Shown: positions 48,655-57,005 of the stretch, piece after piece
Layout: each line of letters starts with the position of its first letter
Numbering within the stretch: position 1 is the stretch's first letter
From: Amycolatopsis suaedae
GTDB lineage: Bacteria; Actinomycetota; Actinomycetes; Mycobacteriales; Pseudonocardiaceae
Direction: 5' to 3'
DNA: 64,000 bases
Assembly: GCF_004214935.1 (NCBI RefSeq)
Contig: NZ_SFCC01000003.1
Span: 248,001-312,000, forward strand
Position numbers and translations under genes: made by a program
Notes under the pieces: generated by a model
The model's database searches: none
Told to the model about the DNA's origin: nothing
The model's input: only the letters and a program-made list of their open reading frames with translations

Positions 48655-50406
48655 TCACGCACGCTGACCGGACCAGGCCGACCACAGCGACGCGTAGCGG
48701 CCACCCGCGGCGACCAGGTCGGCGTGCGTGCCGGTCTCGACGACGCGGCCACCGTCCAGGACGATCACCCGGTCCGCAGCCGCGGCCTGGGTGAGCCGGT
48801 GCGCGACCACCAGCGCCGTCCGCCCGGCCAGCGCCGCCCGCGCCGACGCCTCCAGCGCCCGCGCCCCGGCACTGCCCGCCTCGGCCGTCGCCTCGTCCAG
48901 GATGGCGATCGGCGGGTCGGCCAGCACCAGCCTGGCCAGCGCCAGCTGCTGTGCCTGCGTGACGGTGAGCCGGTGCCCACCCTCGCCGACCACAGTGGAC
49001 AGACCGTCCGGCAGGGCGCGGACCCACTCCGTCGCGCCGACGGCGTCCAGTGCCGCGGTCAGCTCCTCGTCGGTCGCCTCCGGCCGGGCCAGGCGCAGAT
49101 CGCCGGCCAGCGGGCCGGCGAACACGTGCACCTCCTGGCTCACCAGCGCGACCGTCCGCCGCACCCGCTCCGGCCCCAGCTCGGTCAGGTCGACCCCGCC
49201 CAGCGTGATCGAACCCGTGCCGGGCGGGTGGATTCCGGCGATCAGCTTGGCCAGCGTCGTCTTGCCCGCGCCACTGGCACCCACCAGCGCGACCCGTTCG
49301 CCGGTGCCGATGTCCACGTTCACCTCGTGCAGCACCGGATGCCCGCTCACGTAGGCGTGCGAGACACCGGCGACCTTCACCGAGGCGTCGACCGCCGTGC
49401 TGCCCCGGTCCGACTCCGGCGCGGCCGGCAGGTCGACGACGCCGACCAGCCGGGCCAGGCTCGCTGCCGCCGACTGCGCGTCGTCCACCAGCGACAGTGC
49501 CGCCGTGATCGGGTTGAACAGGCTGTGGAAGTACAGCGCCGCCGCGGTCGCCGTGCCGATCGACACCAGGTCGCCGCGCACCAGGAAGAACCCTGCCAGC
49601 AGGACCGCCGACAGCCCGATGAACTCCGCGTAGTTCAGCCGCGCGAAGAACCGCGTCACCAGCCGGATCCCGCGAAGGGAAAGAGAAACGGCCTCGCCGG
49701 ACCGGCGTTCGACCCTGCCGACGTGCGTCGCGCCGATGCCGAACGCCCGCACCGTCCGCGCGCCGCCGACGGTGTCCAGCAGCTGCTGCTGTTGCGCGCC
49801 GACCGCCACCCGCTGGCTCGCGTACAGCGGGATCGCCCGGCGCACGTACCAGCGCAGGGCCACCACCTGGACCGGCGCGGCCAGCAGCGCGGCCAGCAGG
49901 AACCGCCAGTCCAGCACCGCCAGCGCGGCGAACGTGAGCACGATCGTCAGCACCGAGCGGAGCAGGTTCGGCAGTGCCTCCCGGACCGCCCGCGCCACCA
50001 CCGACACGTCGTTGGTCACCCGCGACGTCAGGTCACCCGAGCCCGCCGCCTCCACTTCGGCCAGCGGCAGGTTCAGTGCCCGCTCGACGAACCGTTCCCG
50101 CAGCGTGGCCAGCATGGTCTCGCCCAGCCGCGACACCATGCTCGTCCCGATCGCCGTCGCCACGCCCTGCACGATGCCGACCACGACCAGCGCCACCACC
50201 GGGGTCACCAGCGCGGCCGGTGGCCGCCCGCCCGCGACCAGGTCGACCAGGTGGCCGAGCAGCGGCGCGACGGCCAGGCCGACCGCCGTCGCGGCGAGCA
50301 GCGTCGACGCCGTGGTGATCGCCCGCAAGCGCTGCTCGCGCAGCAGCTCGCCGGCCACGGCCCAGGCCCGCCGGTTCGACGCGACGGGCAGCAGGTGCTC
50401 GCTCAC
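48655..50406 (-). CDS. ABC transporter, fused membrane/ATPase subunit (catalytic partner)
   Basis: 583 residues: six-helix transmembrane domain (about 1-320) and nucleotide-binding domain. Walker A GASGAGKTT (~375-383), Q-loop VSQEVHV, Walker B IAILDEAT (~500) and H-loop VVAHRLT are intact. The signature LSGGQ is replaced by L-T-V-T-Q (HRLTVTQAQQ, ~482). The GTG start overlaps the stop of the upstream partner gene, whose defects are the mirror image. Probably exports the siderophore, or imports it in the manner of IrtAB; direction cannot be told from sequence. Confidence 0.9.
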   Translation of the reverse strand: MSEHLLPVASNRRAWAVAGELLREQRLRAITTASTLLAATAVGLAVAPLLGHLVDLVAGGRPPAALVTPVVALVVVGIVQGVATAIGTSMVSRLGETMLATLRERFVERALNLPLAEVEAAGSGDLTSRVTNDVSVVARAVREALPNLLRSVLTIVLTFAALAVLDWRFLLAALLAAPVQVVALRWYVRRAIPLYASQRVAVGAQQQQLLDTVGGARTVRAFGIGATHVGRVERRSGEAVSLSLRGIRLVTRFFARLNYAEFIGLSAVLLAGFFLVRGDLVSIGTATAAALYFHSLFNPITAALSLVDDAQSAAASLARLVGVVDLPAAPESDRGSTAVDASVKVAGVSHAYVSGHPVLHEVNVDIGTGERVALVGASGAGKTTLAKLIAGIHPPGTGSITLGGVDLTELGPERVRRTVALVSQEVHVFAGPLAGDLRLARPEATDEELTAALDAVGATEWVRALPDGLSTVVGEGGHRLTVTQAQQLALARLVLADPPIAILDEATAEAGSAGARALEASARAALAGRTALVVAHRLTQAAAADRVIVLDGGRVVETGTHADLVAAGGRYASLWSAWSGQRA

Positions 50407-52064
50407 GCCAGCACCACCTCCCGGTAGGCGGGCCGGTCCCGTACCAGCTCGGCGTGTGTCCCGCTCGCGGTCACCCTGCCGTTCTCGATCAGGATCACCC
50501 GGTCGGCCGCCGTCAGCAGCGCTGGGCTGGTCGTGACCAGCACCGTCGTGCGGCCGGCGCGGACATCGCGGAGCCTGCCCGCGATGGCGGCCTCGGTAAC
50601 CGTGTCGACCGCCGTCGTCGGCTCGTGGACGACCAGCACCGGCGCCCCGGCGGCCAGTGCCCTCGCCAGCGCGACCCGCTGCCGCTGTCCGCCGGACAGC
50701 GACCGGCCGCGTTCGGACAGTTCGGTGTGCACGCCGTCGGGCAGCGCACCGGCGACCTCGTCCGCCGCCGCCGCGACCATCGCGTGGTCCGCCGCGGCCC
50801 CGACGTTGTCGAGCAGCGTGCCGGAGAACAGGTCCGCGTCGTGGGCGGCGACCAGCACTGCCTCCCGGTACGCCGCGATGTCCATTGTGGACACGTCGGC
50901 GCCGTCGAGGGACACCGAACCCGCCGCGGGCTCGGCTTCGCGGGCCAGGCAGTCCAGCAGGGCGGTGGCGGTGGCCGGGTCCGGTGTCACCACCCCGACC
51001 ACCTCGCCCGCCGCCACCGTGAGGTCGACGCCGTCGAGCGTGCCGTGCCGCAGGCCGGACACCGCCAGCGAGCTGGCGACCGGCCGGGCGGGCCGTCCGG
51101 TGCCGGAGGCGACCGCCGGCTCCGCGGCCAGGACGGTGGCCACCCGCGCGGCCGAAGCCCGGGCCTGGGCGAGGTCGCCGTTGGCCCAGCCGAGCACCCG
51201 CAGCGGTCCCAGCAGGAACTGCGCCAGCCCGACGGCGGTGACCAGGTTGCCGATGGTGATCTGACCGTTCATCGCGAGGTTGCCGCCGACCAGCGCGACG
51301 ACGGCGATGAACAGCCCGGTGAGCGCGAGCACCGCGCCGTCGTGCCAGGCGTGCGCGCGGGCGGCCCGCAGGGTGGCGCGCAGCGAGTCCTGGCTCGTGG
51401 TGCGGTAACGCCGGACCGCGGCGGGCTCGGCGCCGATGCCCTTGAGCACCCGGAGCCCGCTCACCAGGTCGGCGGCGACCCCGGACGCGTGCGCGGCCCG
51501 TTCCTGCTCGGCTCCGCTGCGGCGTTCGATCGGCTTACCGATGAGGTGGCCCAGCCAGAGCAGCGGCGGCACCCCGAGCAGCACGAGCGCCCCCAGCGGC
51601 AGCGACATGGTGAGCAACACCACCGCGCTGACCACGATGCCGCCCACCGCGGCGATCCCGAACGGGATCACGCCGTTGAGCCAGCCGACCCGCTTGGCGT
51701 CCTCGCCCGCGATGTTGACCAGTTCGCCGGGCAGGTGACCGGCCTCGGCGCCGCCCCGGGGATCGAGGATGCGCTCGGTGAGCCGCAGCCGCAGCCCGTG
51801 GGCGGCCCGCTCGGAGGCCGTCTCCGCGGCCCGCAGCCCGAAGCGGAAGCTGTTGGACAGGGCGACGAACAGCCCGGCCAGGATCCCGAGCCAGAGCAGC
51901 AGGTCGCCGAGGGACCCGGTGGCGACAGCCGAGTCGACCACCACGCCGATGACCACGGGCACGAGCGCCTCGCAGCCCTGATGACTCGCCGCCAGCACGG
52001 AGGCCAGTACGAGGTGCTTTCGCTGGCCGGTGATGGCGTCCCGCATTACGTCCCGGCCGCTCAT
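50403..52064 (-). CDS. ABC transporter, fused membrane/ATPase subunit (non-catalytic partner)
   Basis: 553 residues: six-helix membrane domain and nucleotide-binding domain. The signature LSGGQRQRVALARAL (~457) is intact, but Walker A is G-V-V-T-P-D-P-A-T (no Gly-Lys-Thr, ~358), the Q-loop Gln is absent (LVAAHDADLF), Walker B has His for Asp (VLVVHEPT) and the H-loop reads VTTSP. It therefore should not hydrolyse ATP itself and completes the partner's site. The ATG at 52064 lies only two bases from an iron box, so the message may be leaderless or start at the ATG at 52046. First gene of a two-gene operon. Confidence 0.9.
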   Translation of the reverse strand: MSGRDVMRDAITGQRKHLVLASVLAASHQGCEALVPVVIGVVVDSAVATGSLGDLLLWLGILAGLFVALSNSFRFGLRAAETASERAAHGLRLRLTERILDPRGGAEAGHLPGELVNIAGEDAKRVGWLNGVIPFGIAAVGGIVVSAVVLLTMSLPLGALVLLGVPPLLWLGHLIGKPIERRSGAEQERAAHASGVAADLVSGLRVLKGIGAEPAAVRRYRTTSQDSLRATLRAARAHAWHDGAVLALTGLFIAVVALVGGNLAMNGQITIGNLVTAVGLAQFLLGPLRVLGWANGDLAQARASAARVATVLAAEPAVASGTGRPARPVASSLAVSGLRHGTLDGVDLTVAAGEVVGVVTPDPATATALLDCLAREAEPAAGSVSLDGADVSTMDIAAYREAVLVAAHDADLFSGTLLDNVGAAADHAMVAAAADEVAGALPDGVHTELSERGRSLSGGQRQRVALARALAAGAPVLVVHEPTTAVDTVTEAAIAGRLRDVRAGRTTVLVTTSPALLTAADRVILIENGRVTASGTHAELVRDRPAYREVVLA

Positions 52065-52065
52065 G

Positions 52066-52084
52066 GAAGGTAAGGCTACCCTAG
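52066..52084. promoter_or_regulatory. Candidate bidirectional iron box (ABC pair / FecCD permeases)
   Basis: GAAGGTAAGGCTACCCTAG matches 14 of 19 positions of the iron-box consensus. It lies between the divergent ABC gene (ATG 52064) and permease gene (GTG 52125) and could repress both. Confidence 0.65.
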
Positions 52085-52124
52085 TAAGCTGCCCGGACAA
52101 GGCTCGCCGACGGCAGGAGGTCAG

Positions 52125-53174
52125 GTGGCGACCACCGACACCGGTGCCCGGCCCGCGACCAGGACGCCGACGGCACGCGCGCACACGCTGCGCCTGATCG
52201 GCCTGCTGGTCGCGGGCGGGGCACTCGCGTTCGTGTTCATGTTGAGCATCGCCGTGGGAACGAGGGACATCTCGCTGGCGACCGCCTGGCGGGTGCTGTG
52301 GGAACCCGACGGCAGCACGGAGTCGGTGATCATCCACGACCTGCGCATTCCCCGGGCGCTGCTCGGCGTCGTCGTCGGCGCGGCGACCGGCCTGGCCGGT
52401 GCGCTCATGCAGGCGCTGACCCGCAACCCGCTCGCCGACCCCGGCCTGTTCGGCGTCAACATGGGCGCCTCGGCCGCGATCGTGGTGGGCATCGCGTTCC
52501 TCGGCGTCTCCTCGATCAGCGGCTACGTGTGGTTCGCGTTCGCCGGAGCGGCGGCCGCGTCGGTCGGGGTGTACCTGCTGGGGTCCTCGGGACGCAGCTC
52601 GGCCACCCCGGAGCGGCTGGCACTGGCCGGCGCCGCGATGACCGCCGTGCTGTACGCGTTCATCAGCGCGGTGATGCTGCTCAACATCGAGGTGTTCAAC
52701 AAGTTCCGCTTCTGGAACGTCGGATCGCTGGTCGGCAGGGATCTCGACGTGCTCTGGCAGGTGCTGCCGTTCCTGGTCGTCGGCCTGCTGATCACGTTCG
52801 GCCTGGCCCGCCCGCTCAACGCGCTCGCGCTGGGGGAGCAGGCCGCTGCCTCGCTCGGCGCGCGGGTCGGGCTGACCAGGGTGCTCGGCGCCGTCGCGGT
52901 GATGCTGCTGTGCGGTGCGTCGACCGCCGCGATCGGCCCGATCGCGTTCGTGGGCCTCGCGGTGCCGCACGCGGCACGGCTCATCGTCGGACCCGACCAG
53001 CGCTGGGTACTGCCGTACTCGATGGTGCTGGCCGCGATCCTGTTGCTCGGCTCCGACGTGGTGGGCCGGCTGTTCTCCGATACCGAGGAGGTGCAGGTGG
53101 GAATCGTCACCGCGATCATCGGTGCGCCGGTGTTCATCCTGCTGTGCCGTCGTAGGAAGCTGGCCCGCCTGTGA
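52125..53174 (+). CDS. FecCD-family iron-siderophore ABC permease, first subunit
   Basis: 349 residues, about nine or ten membrane helices. Family motifs: LRIPRALLGVVVGAATGLAGALMQALTRNPLADPGLFGVN by position (about 69-108) and IGPIAFVGLAVPHAARLIVG, the ATPase-coupling loop. The GTG follows GCAGGAGGTCAG. GTGA-type overlap (4 bases) with the next permease gene. Together they import the ferric siderophore; no ATPase gene of this importer is in the window. Confidence 0.95.
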   Translation: MATTDTGARPATRTPTARAHTLRLIGLLVAGGALAFVFMLSIAVGTRDISLATAWRVLWEPDGSTESVIIHDLRIPRALLGVVVGAATGLAGALMQALTRNPLADPGLFGVNMGASAAIVVGIAFLGVSSISGYVWFAFAGAAAASVGVYLLGSSGRSSATPERLALAGAAMTAVLYAFISAVMLLNIEVFNKFRFWNVGSLVGRDLDVLWQVLPFLVVGLLITFGLARPLNALALGEQAAASLGARVGLTRVLGAVAVMLLCGASTAAIGPIAFVGLAVPHAARLIVGPDQRWVLPYSMVLAAILLLGSDVVGRLFSDTEEVQVGIVTAIIGAPVFILLCRRRKLARL

Positions 53175-54202
53175 CCGTGCTGCGTACCCGGGACGACCGG
53201 GTCTCCCTGCGGATGCCCGGCCGCGCGGTGCTGGTGTGTGCCGTGCTGGTGGTGGCGATCCTCGCGGTCGCCGTCGTGACGATGACGACCGGCGACTACC
53301 CGCTCAGCGTCGGGCAGGTCGTCCAGACGCTGCTCGGCGAGGGCCGGTCCGGCGCCCGGTTCATCGTGCTGGAGCTGCGGCTGCCCCGGTTGCTCGCGGC
53401 GTTGCTGGTGGGGATGGCGCTGGCGTTGTCCGGCGCGATCCTGCAGAGCATCTCGCACAACGTCCTCGGCAGCCCGGACATCATCGGGTTCACCCAGGGC
53501 TCGGCCACCGGCGCGCTGATCGTGATCATCGCGCTGGGCGGCGGGATGATCGAGACCGCGGTCGGCGGGCTGATCGGCGGCATGGCCACCGCGGTCGCGG
53601 TGTACCTGCTCGCGTTCAAACGTGGTGTGCAGGGCCTGCGCATGGTGCTCATCGGGGTCGGGGTCAGCGCGATGCTGCTGGCGGTGAACTCGTACCTGAT
53701 CACCAGGGCAAACCTGCAGGACGCCGTGTCCGCGCAGGCGTGGCTGGTCGGCGGGCTGAACGGCCGCGGCTGGGACCACGTGGTGCCGCTGGCGTTCGCG
53801 GTCGCGTTGCTGCTGCCGGTCCTGGTGCACCAGGGCAGGCGGCTGTCGATGCTGGAGATGGGCGACGACTCGGCCAAGGCACTCGGTGTGCCCACGGAGT
53901 TCAGCCGGATGATGCTGTTCGCCGTGTCCGTGACACTGTGCTCGATCGCCACCGCGGCCGCGGGCCCGATCACGTTCCTGGCGCTGATCGCCCCGCAGGT
54001 CGCGCGCCGGCTCACCCGGGTCCCCGGGCCGAACCTCGTCGCCAGTGCCCTGATGGGCGCGTTGCTCCTGCTGGCCGGCGACCTGGCGATCCAGCGTGCG
54101 TTCCCGGCGGCCCAGCTGCCGGTGGGCATCGCGACCGGTGTGCTGGGCGGGCTCTACCTGTCCTGGCTGCTGGCCAGCGAGTGGCGCAAGGGCCGTGGCT
54201 AG
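53171..54202 (+). CDS. FecCD-family iron-siderophore ABC permease, second subunit
   Basis: 343 residues. LRLPRLLAALLVGMALALSGAILQSISHNVLGSPDIIGFTQG (by position about 63-104) and GPITFLALIAPQVARRLTRVPG are the FecCD signature and coupling segments. Begins within the stop of the first permease. Its TAG stop forms part of a short palindrome with the stop of the convergent next gene. Confidence 0.95.
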   Translation: MTVLRTRDDRVSLRMPGRAVLVCAVLVVAILAVAVVTMTTGDYPLSVGQVVQTLLGEGRSGARFIVLELRLPRLLAALLVGMALALSGAILQSISHNVLGSPDIIGFTQGSATGALIVIIALGGGMIETAVGGLIGGMATAVAVYLLAFKRGVQGLRMVLIGVGVSAMLLAVNSYLITRANLQDAVSAQAWLVGGLNGRGWDHVVPLAFAVALLLPVLVHQGRRLSMLEMGDDSAKALGVPTEFSRMMLFAVSVTLCSIATAAAGPITFLALIAPQVARRLTRVPGPNLVASALMGALLLLAGDLAIQRAFPAAQLPVGIATGVLGGLYLSWLLASEWRKGRG

Positions 54203-54216
54203 GAGCACACTCCTAG
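54199..54216. terminator. Short palindrome spanning two convergent stop codons
   Basis: CTAGGAG-CACA-CTCCTAG is a perfect 7-bp inverted repeat. It holds the TAG of the second permease and, symmetrically, the TAG of the convergent secreted-protein gene. Too short to be a sure terminator. Confidence 0.4.
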
Positions 54217-55049
54217 CAGCTCACCAGCAGGGGCGTGATGACGGTGCAGGTCGTGCTCGCCCGGTCGTTGCCCGGGTTGACGTCCTCGGGGACCGTCGCG
54301 GTCCGGGTCGCGGTGAAGGTGACCGGCAGGCCGACGGTGAGCAGTCCGAACGGGACGGAGAACCGCGCCTCGGCGCTGCCGCCCACCGGCACGGCGCCGA
54401 ACGTGCACGTCGCCGTGCCCCGACCGGGCACGCAGCCGGGACCGGCCGTGGCCGACATCCCGGGCGGCAGGCTCGCGGTCACCGTCGCCGAGCGCAGCGG
54501 GTCGGGCCCGTTGCCCGACAGCCGGACAGCGACGTCGAACCGCCCGCCCAGTAGCCCCGGCCGGGGCGTCACCGCGATGCCGACCCCGGCGTCGGTCCTG
54601 GCGTCGACGGTCAGCCGCGGCCCGGACACGCGTTCCGAGGCGTAGTTGCTCCCGGCGAGCTGGCCCTGCAGTACGACGCCGGTGTCGGGCGCGTCGGGGG
54701 ACACGGCCAGGGTGAACGTCACCGTCGCCGACTCGCCGCCGGACAGCGCCTCCGCGAGCACGCCCTGGTAACCGGCCGAGTCCACAGTGGAGCAAGATAC
54801 GGCGCCGGTGCAGCCGGCCAGCGTCGTGAAGCCGTTGGCCCCGAACACCCGCGCGGTTGGGTGCAGCACGCTGAACGCGTTGACGTTGGTGACCGTGACG
54901 GTCACCGTCACCGTGCCGCCCGGGTGCGCCGTGGCCGGTGCCACGGCGAGCGTGACCTCGTCGGCCGCGGCCTGCGCCGGTGCCACGGTCAACGCCCCGG
55001 CGAGCACCGACAGCGCGGCGGCGCGGCGGAGCGACTGCGACACGGCCAT
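54213..55049 (-). CDS. Secreted DUF11-like repeat protein
   Basis: 278 residues. A Sec signal peptide ends near APAQA-AA (residues 1-27). The mature part has two beta-sandwich repeats with TVTVTVTVTNVNAFSVLHPTARVFG and FTATRTATVPEDVNPGNDRAS, the latter typical of DUF11/CARDB-type domains found on bacterial surfaces. Cys pairs (GCTGAVSC, GCVPGRGTATC) may form disulfides. Function unknown. CAGGAGGTCCC precedes the ATG. No link to siderophore genes is visible beyond position. Confidence 0.8.
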   Translation of the reverse strand: MAVSQSLRRAAALSVLAGALTVAPAQAAADEVTLAVAPATAHPGGTVTVTVTVTNVNAFSVLHPTARVFGANGFTTLAGCTGAVSCSTVDSAGYQGVLAEALSGGESATVTFTLAVSPDAPDTGVVLQGQLAGSNYASERVSGPRLTVDARTDAGVGIAVTPRPGLLGGRFDVAVRLSGNGPDPLRSATVTASLPPGMSATAGPGCVPGRGTATCTFGAVPVGGSAEARFSVPFGLLTVGLPVTFTATRTATVPEDVNPGNDRASTTCTVITPLLVSC

Positions 55050-55185
55050 GGGACCTCCTGCTGTCGGGGCTATCCCTCAGTCGTCCCACCGCACCGCACC
55101 GTTACAGCCGGTAGGTGGGCGTGGAATACTTCGGCCCGCGGCGACTTCCCGCCGCGCTTCCTCTCCGGATCCCGTGAGGTCTTCT

Positions 55186-55362
55186 GTGTCGAAGAAGAAA
55201 GGGCTGCTGCTCAAGGTCGGCGTCCCCGCACTCGTCCTGGTCGCGGCAGGCGTCCTCTACCGGCTGGTCGATTCACCCGTCATGACGGCGGAACGAGCCG
55301 CGCCCGCAGGCGCACGAGTACGGCCGCGGCGGCGGCGACCAGGAGCAGCCGCACGGCGTTGA
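55186..55362 (+). CDS. Possible small membrane protein or gene remnant
   Basis: 58 codons from a GTG with GAGG upstream. [31 protein letters not shown] gives a basic start and one transmembrane helix (about residues 8-26), then an Arg/Pro/Ala-rich tail that is antisense to the end of the neighbouring membrane-protein gene. The N-terminal half looks like a real membrane protein, while the tail looks accidental; it may be a truncated gene. Unrecognised. Confidence 0.3.
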   Translation: MSKKKGLLLKVGVPALVLVAAGVLYRLVDSPVMTAERAAPAGARVRPRRRRPGAAARR

Positions 55363-55723
55363 CGAGTTCCCAGTTCAGCACCGCGGACGACACGTCGGCG
55401 GTGCTGACCGCCGGATCCCGCAGCACCGGGTTGAACACCAGGATCGGCAACGCGGACACCGCCATGGCGAGCGTCAGCAGCGTCGCCGCCACCGTGGCCT
55501 GCCGGGCCCGGCTCCGCGGGACGAGCGTCCACGCGAGGATCAGCACGAGCGGGCCGATCGGCAGGAAATAGAGCACCGGGCTGCCGATCGTGAACTCGTC
55601 CACCAGCGAGCCGGGCGGCAGCCCGGACAGCCACGGCATGACCACGATCGCCTCGTACAGGTTGCCGAACCCCCACCAGGCCAGGAAGAACAGCAGCGCC
55701 CCGGTATGCCTGACCACCGTCAT
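55280..55723 (-). CDS. Small integral membrane protein, function unknown
   Basis: 147 residues with four predicted transmembrane helices ([82 protein letters not shown]). Layout resembles small four-helix families such as DUF1772, but I do not recognise it firmly. Divergent from the SDR gene with 36 bases between starts. Confidence 0.65.
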   Translation of the reverse strand: MTVVRHTGALLFFLAWWGFGNLYEAIVVMPWLSGLPPGSLVDEFTIGSPVLYFLPIGPLVLILAWTLVPRSRARQATVAATLLTLAMAVSALPILVFNPVLRDPAVSTADVSSAVLNWELVNAVRLLLVAAAAAVLVRLRARLVPPS

Positions 55724-55759
55724 GGTGGAATCCTCGCAGGAAACACGAGGGAGGATGCG

Positions 55760-56494
55760 ATGGCGACCGCGGTCGTGACCGGGGCGGGCTCCGGGCTGGG
55801 CAGGATCATCGCGCGGGCCCTGCTGGCCGACGGCTACCGGGTGGCGCTGGCCGGCCGCCGTCCCGAGGCGCTCGCCGAGACCGCCGAAGGGGCCGGCGGT
55901 GCGCTCGTCGTGCCCACCGACATCACCGACCCCGCCCAGGTCGCCGCGTTGTTCGCCCGGGTCCGCGACGCCTGGGGCCGGCTCGACCTGCTGGTGAACA
56001 ACGCGGGCGAGGGCGGCCCGGCCGGTGACGTCGACGAGATCTCCGTCGAGGACTGGCGGCGCACCGTGGACGTCAACCTGACCGGCTCCTTCCTCTGCGC
56101 GCGTGAGGCGGTGGCGCTGATGAAGACGCAGGACCCGCGGGGCGGCCGGATCATCAACAACGGCTCGATCTCGGCCCACAGCCCGCGCCCGCAGCGGGCC
56201 GCCTACACGGCGACCAAGCACGCCATCACCGGCTTGACCCGGTCGCTGTCGCTGGACGGCAGGCCGTACGGCATCGCCTGCGGCCAGATCGACATCGGCA
56301 ACGCCGCCACCGACATGACCGCGCCGATGGCGGCGGGCATCCCGCAGGCCGACGGCTCGGTGCGCCCCGAGCCGACGTTCGACGCGCGGCACGTCGCCGA
56401 CGCCGTCCGCTACATGGCCGGCCTGCCCCTGGACGCCAACGTCCAGTTCCTCACCATCACCGCCACGACCATGCCCTACATCGGCCGCGGCTAG
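55760..56494 (+). CDS. Short-chain dehydrogenase/reductase (SDR)
   Basis: 244 residues, classical SDR. Cofactor motif [12 protein letters not shown], and the catalytic Ser-Tyr-Lys in [22 protein letters not shown]. Acts on an unknown alcohol or ketone with NAD(P). ATG at 55760 follows GAGGGAGGATGCG. Island 7 follows its stop. Confidence 0.94.
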   Translation: MATAVVTGAGSGLGRIIARALLADGYRVALAGRRPEALAETAEGAGGALVVPTDITDPAQVAALFARVRDAWGRLDLLVNNAGEGGPAGDVDEISVEDWRRTVDVNLTGSFLCAREAVALMKTQDPRGGRIINNGSISAHSPRPQRAAYTATKHAITGLTRSLSLDGRPYGIACGQIDIGNAATDMTAPMAAGIPQADGSVRPEPTFDARHVADAVRYMAGLPLDANVQFLTITATTMPYIGRG

Positions 56495-56504
56495 CTGACC
56501 CCGA

Positions 56505-56995
56505 CAAGCACGTGAAGGCCACCTTCACCACGTGAGACGTCAGGGCCCCGGCACAGTCCGGAGTCCGGGGCGATTGCCGTGAGGGCCCCCTTCACGGCAT
56601 CAGACGCCACCACATCCGCTCTCACCCCGGGCACACCGGCCCCACCAGCCTCGAACACCACAACCACCCCACCAGCCACCACGAACGAGACAACCCACCG
56701 AGCACCAGAGCACGTGAAGGCCACCATCACTACGTCACACGTAATGAAGGTGGCCTTCACGTGCTTGACCTCAGGCCCACGCCTCGCTAGCGGGCCGTTC
56801 ACGCGGGGCGACCGGCGCCACGGGAGAACCGGCGTCCACGTCGTGAGTTCTGCGCTCACGCACGCGAGTTCTGCATTCCGGACCGCGAACTCTGCGCTCG
56901 GGACCACCGCCCGCCCCGCTGCACACCGACTTTGCCGGGGCCCTGACGTGAGACGTGGCGAAGGTGGCCTTCACGAGCTTGTGGCGACCAGGGGA
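56505..56995. repeat. Intergenic repeat island 7 (between convergent SDR and gltD)
   Basis: TGAAGG hairpins at 56513-56527, 56715-56729 (one change), 56745-56759 and about 56959-56973 (first base changed). The first is followed by GACGTCAGGGCCCCGGCA as in islands 1 and 2. From 56705 to 56985 the sequence is colinear with island 3, including GAGTTCTGCGCTCACGCACG and CTGCACACCGACTTTGCCGG, lacking about 90 bases. A GTGAGGGCCCCCTTCACGGC hairpin is at about 56579-56599. Confidence 0.85.
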
Positions 56996-57005
56996 CCGCC
57001 GCGGG

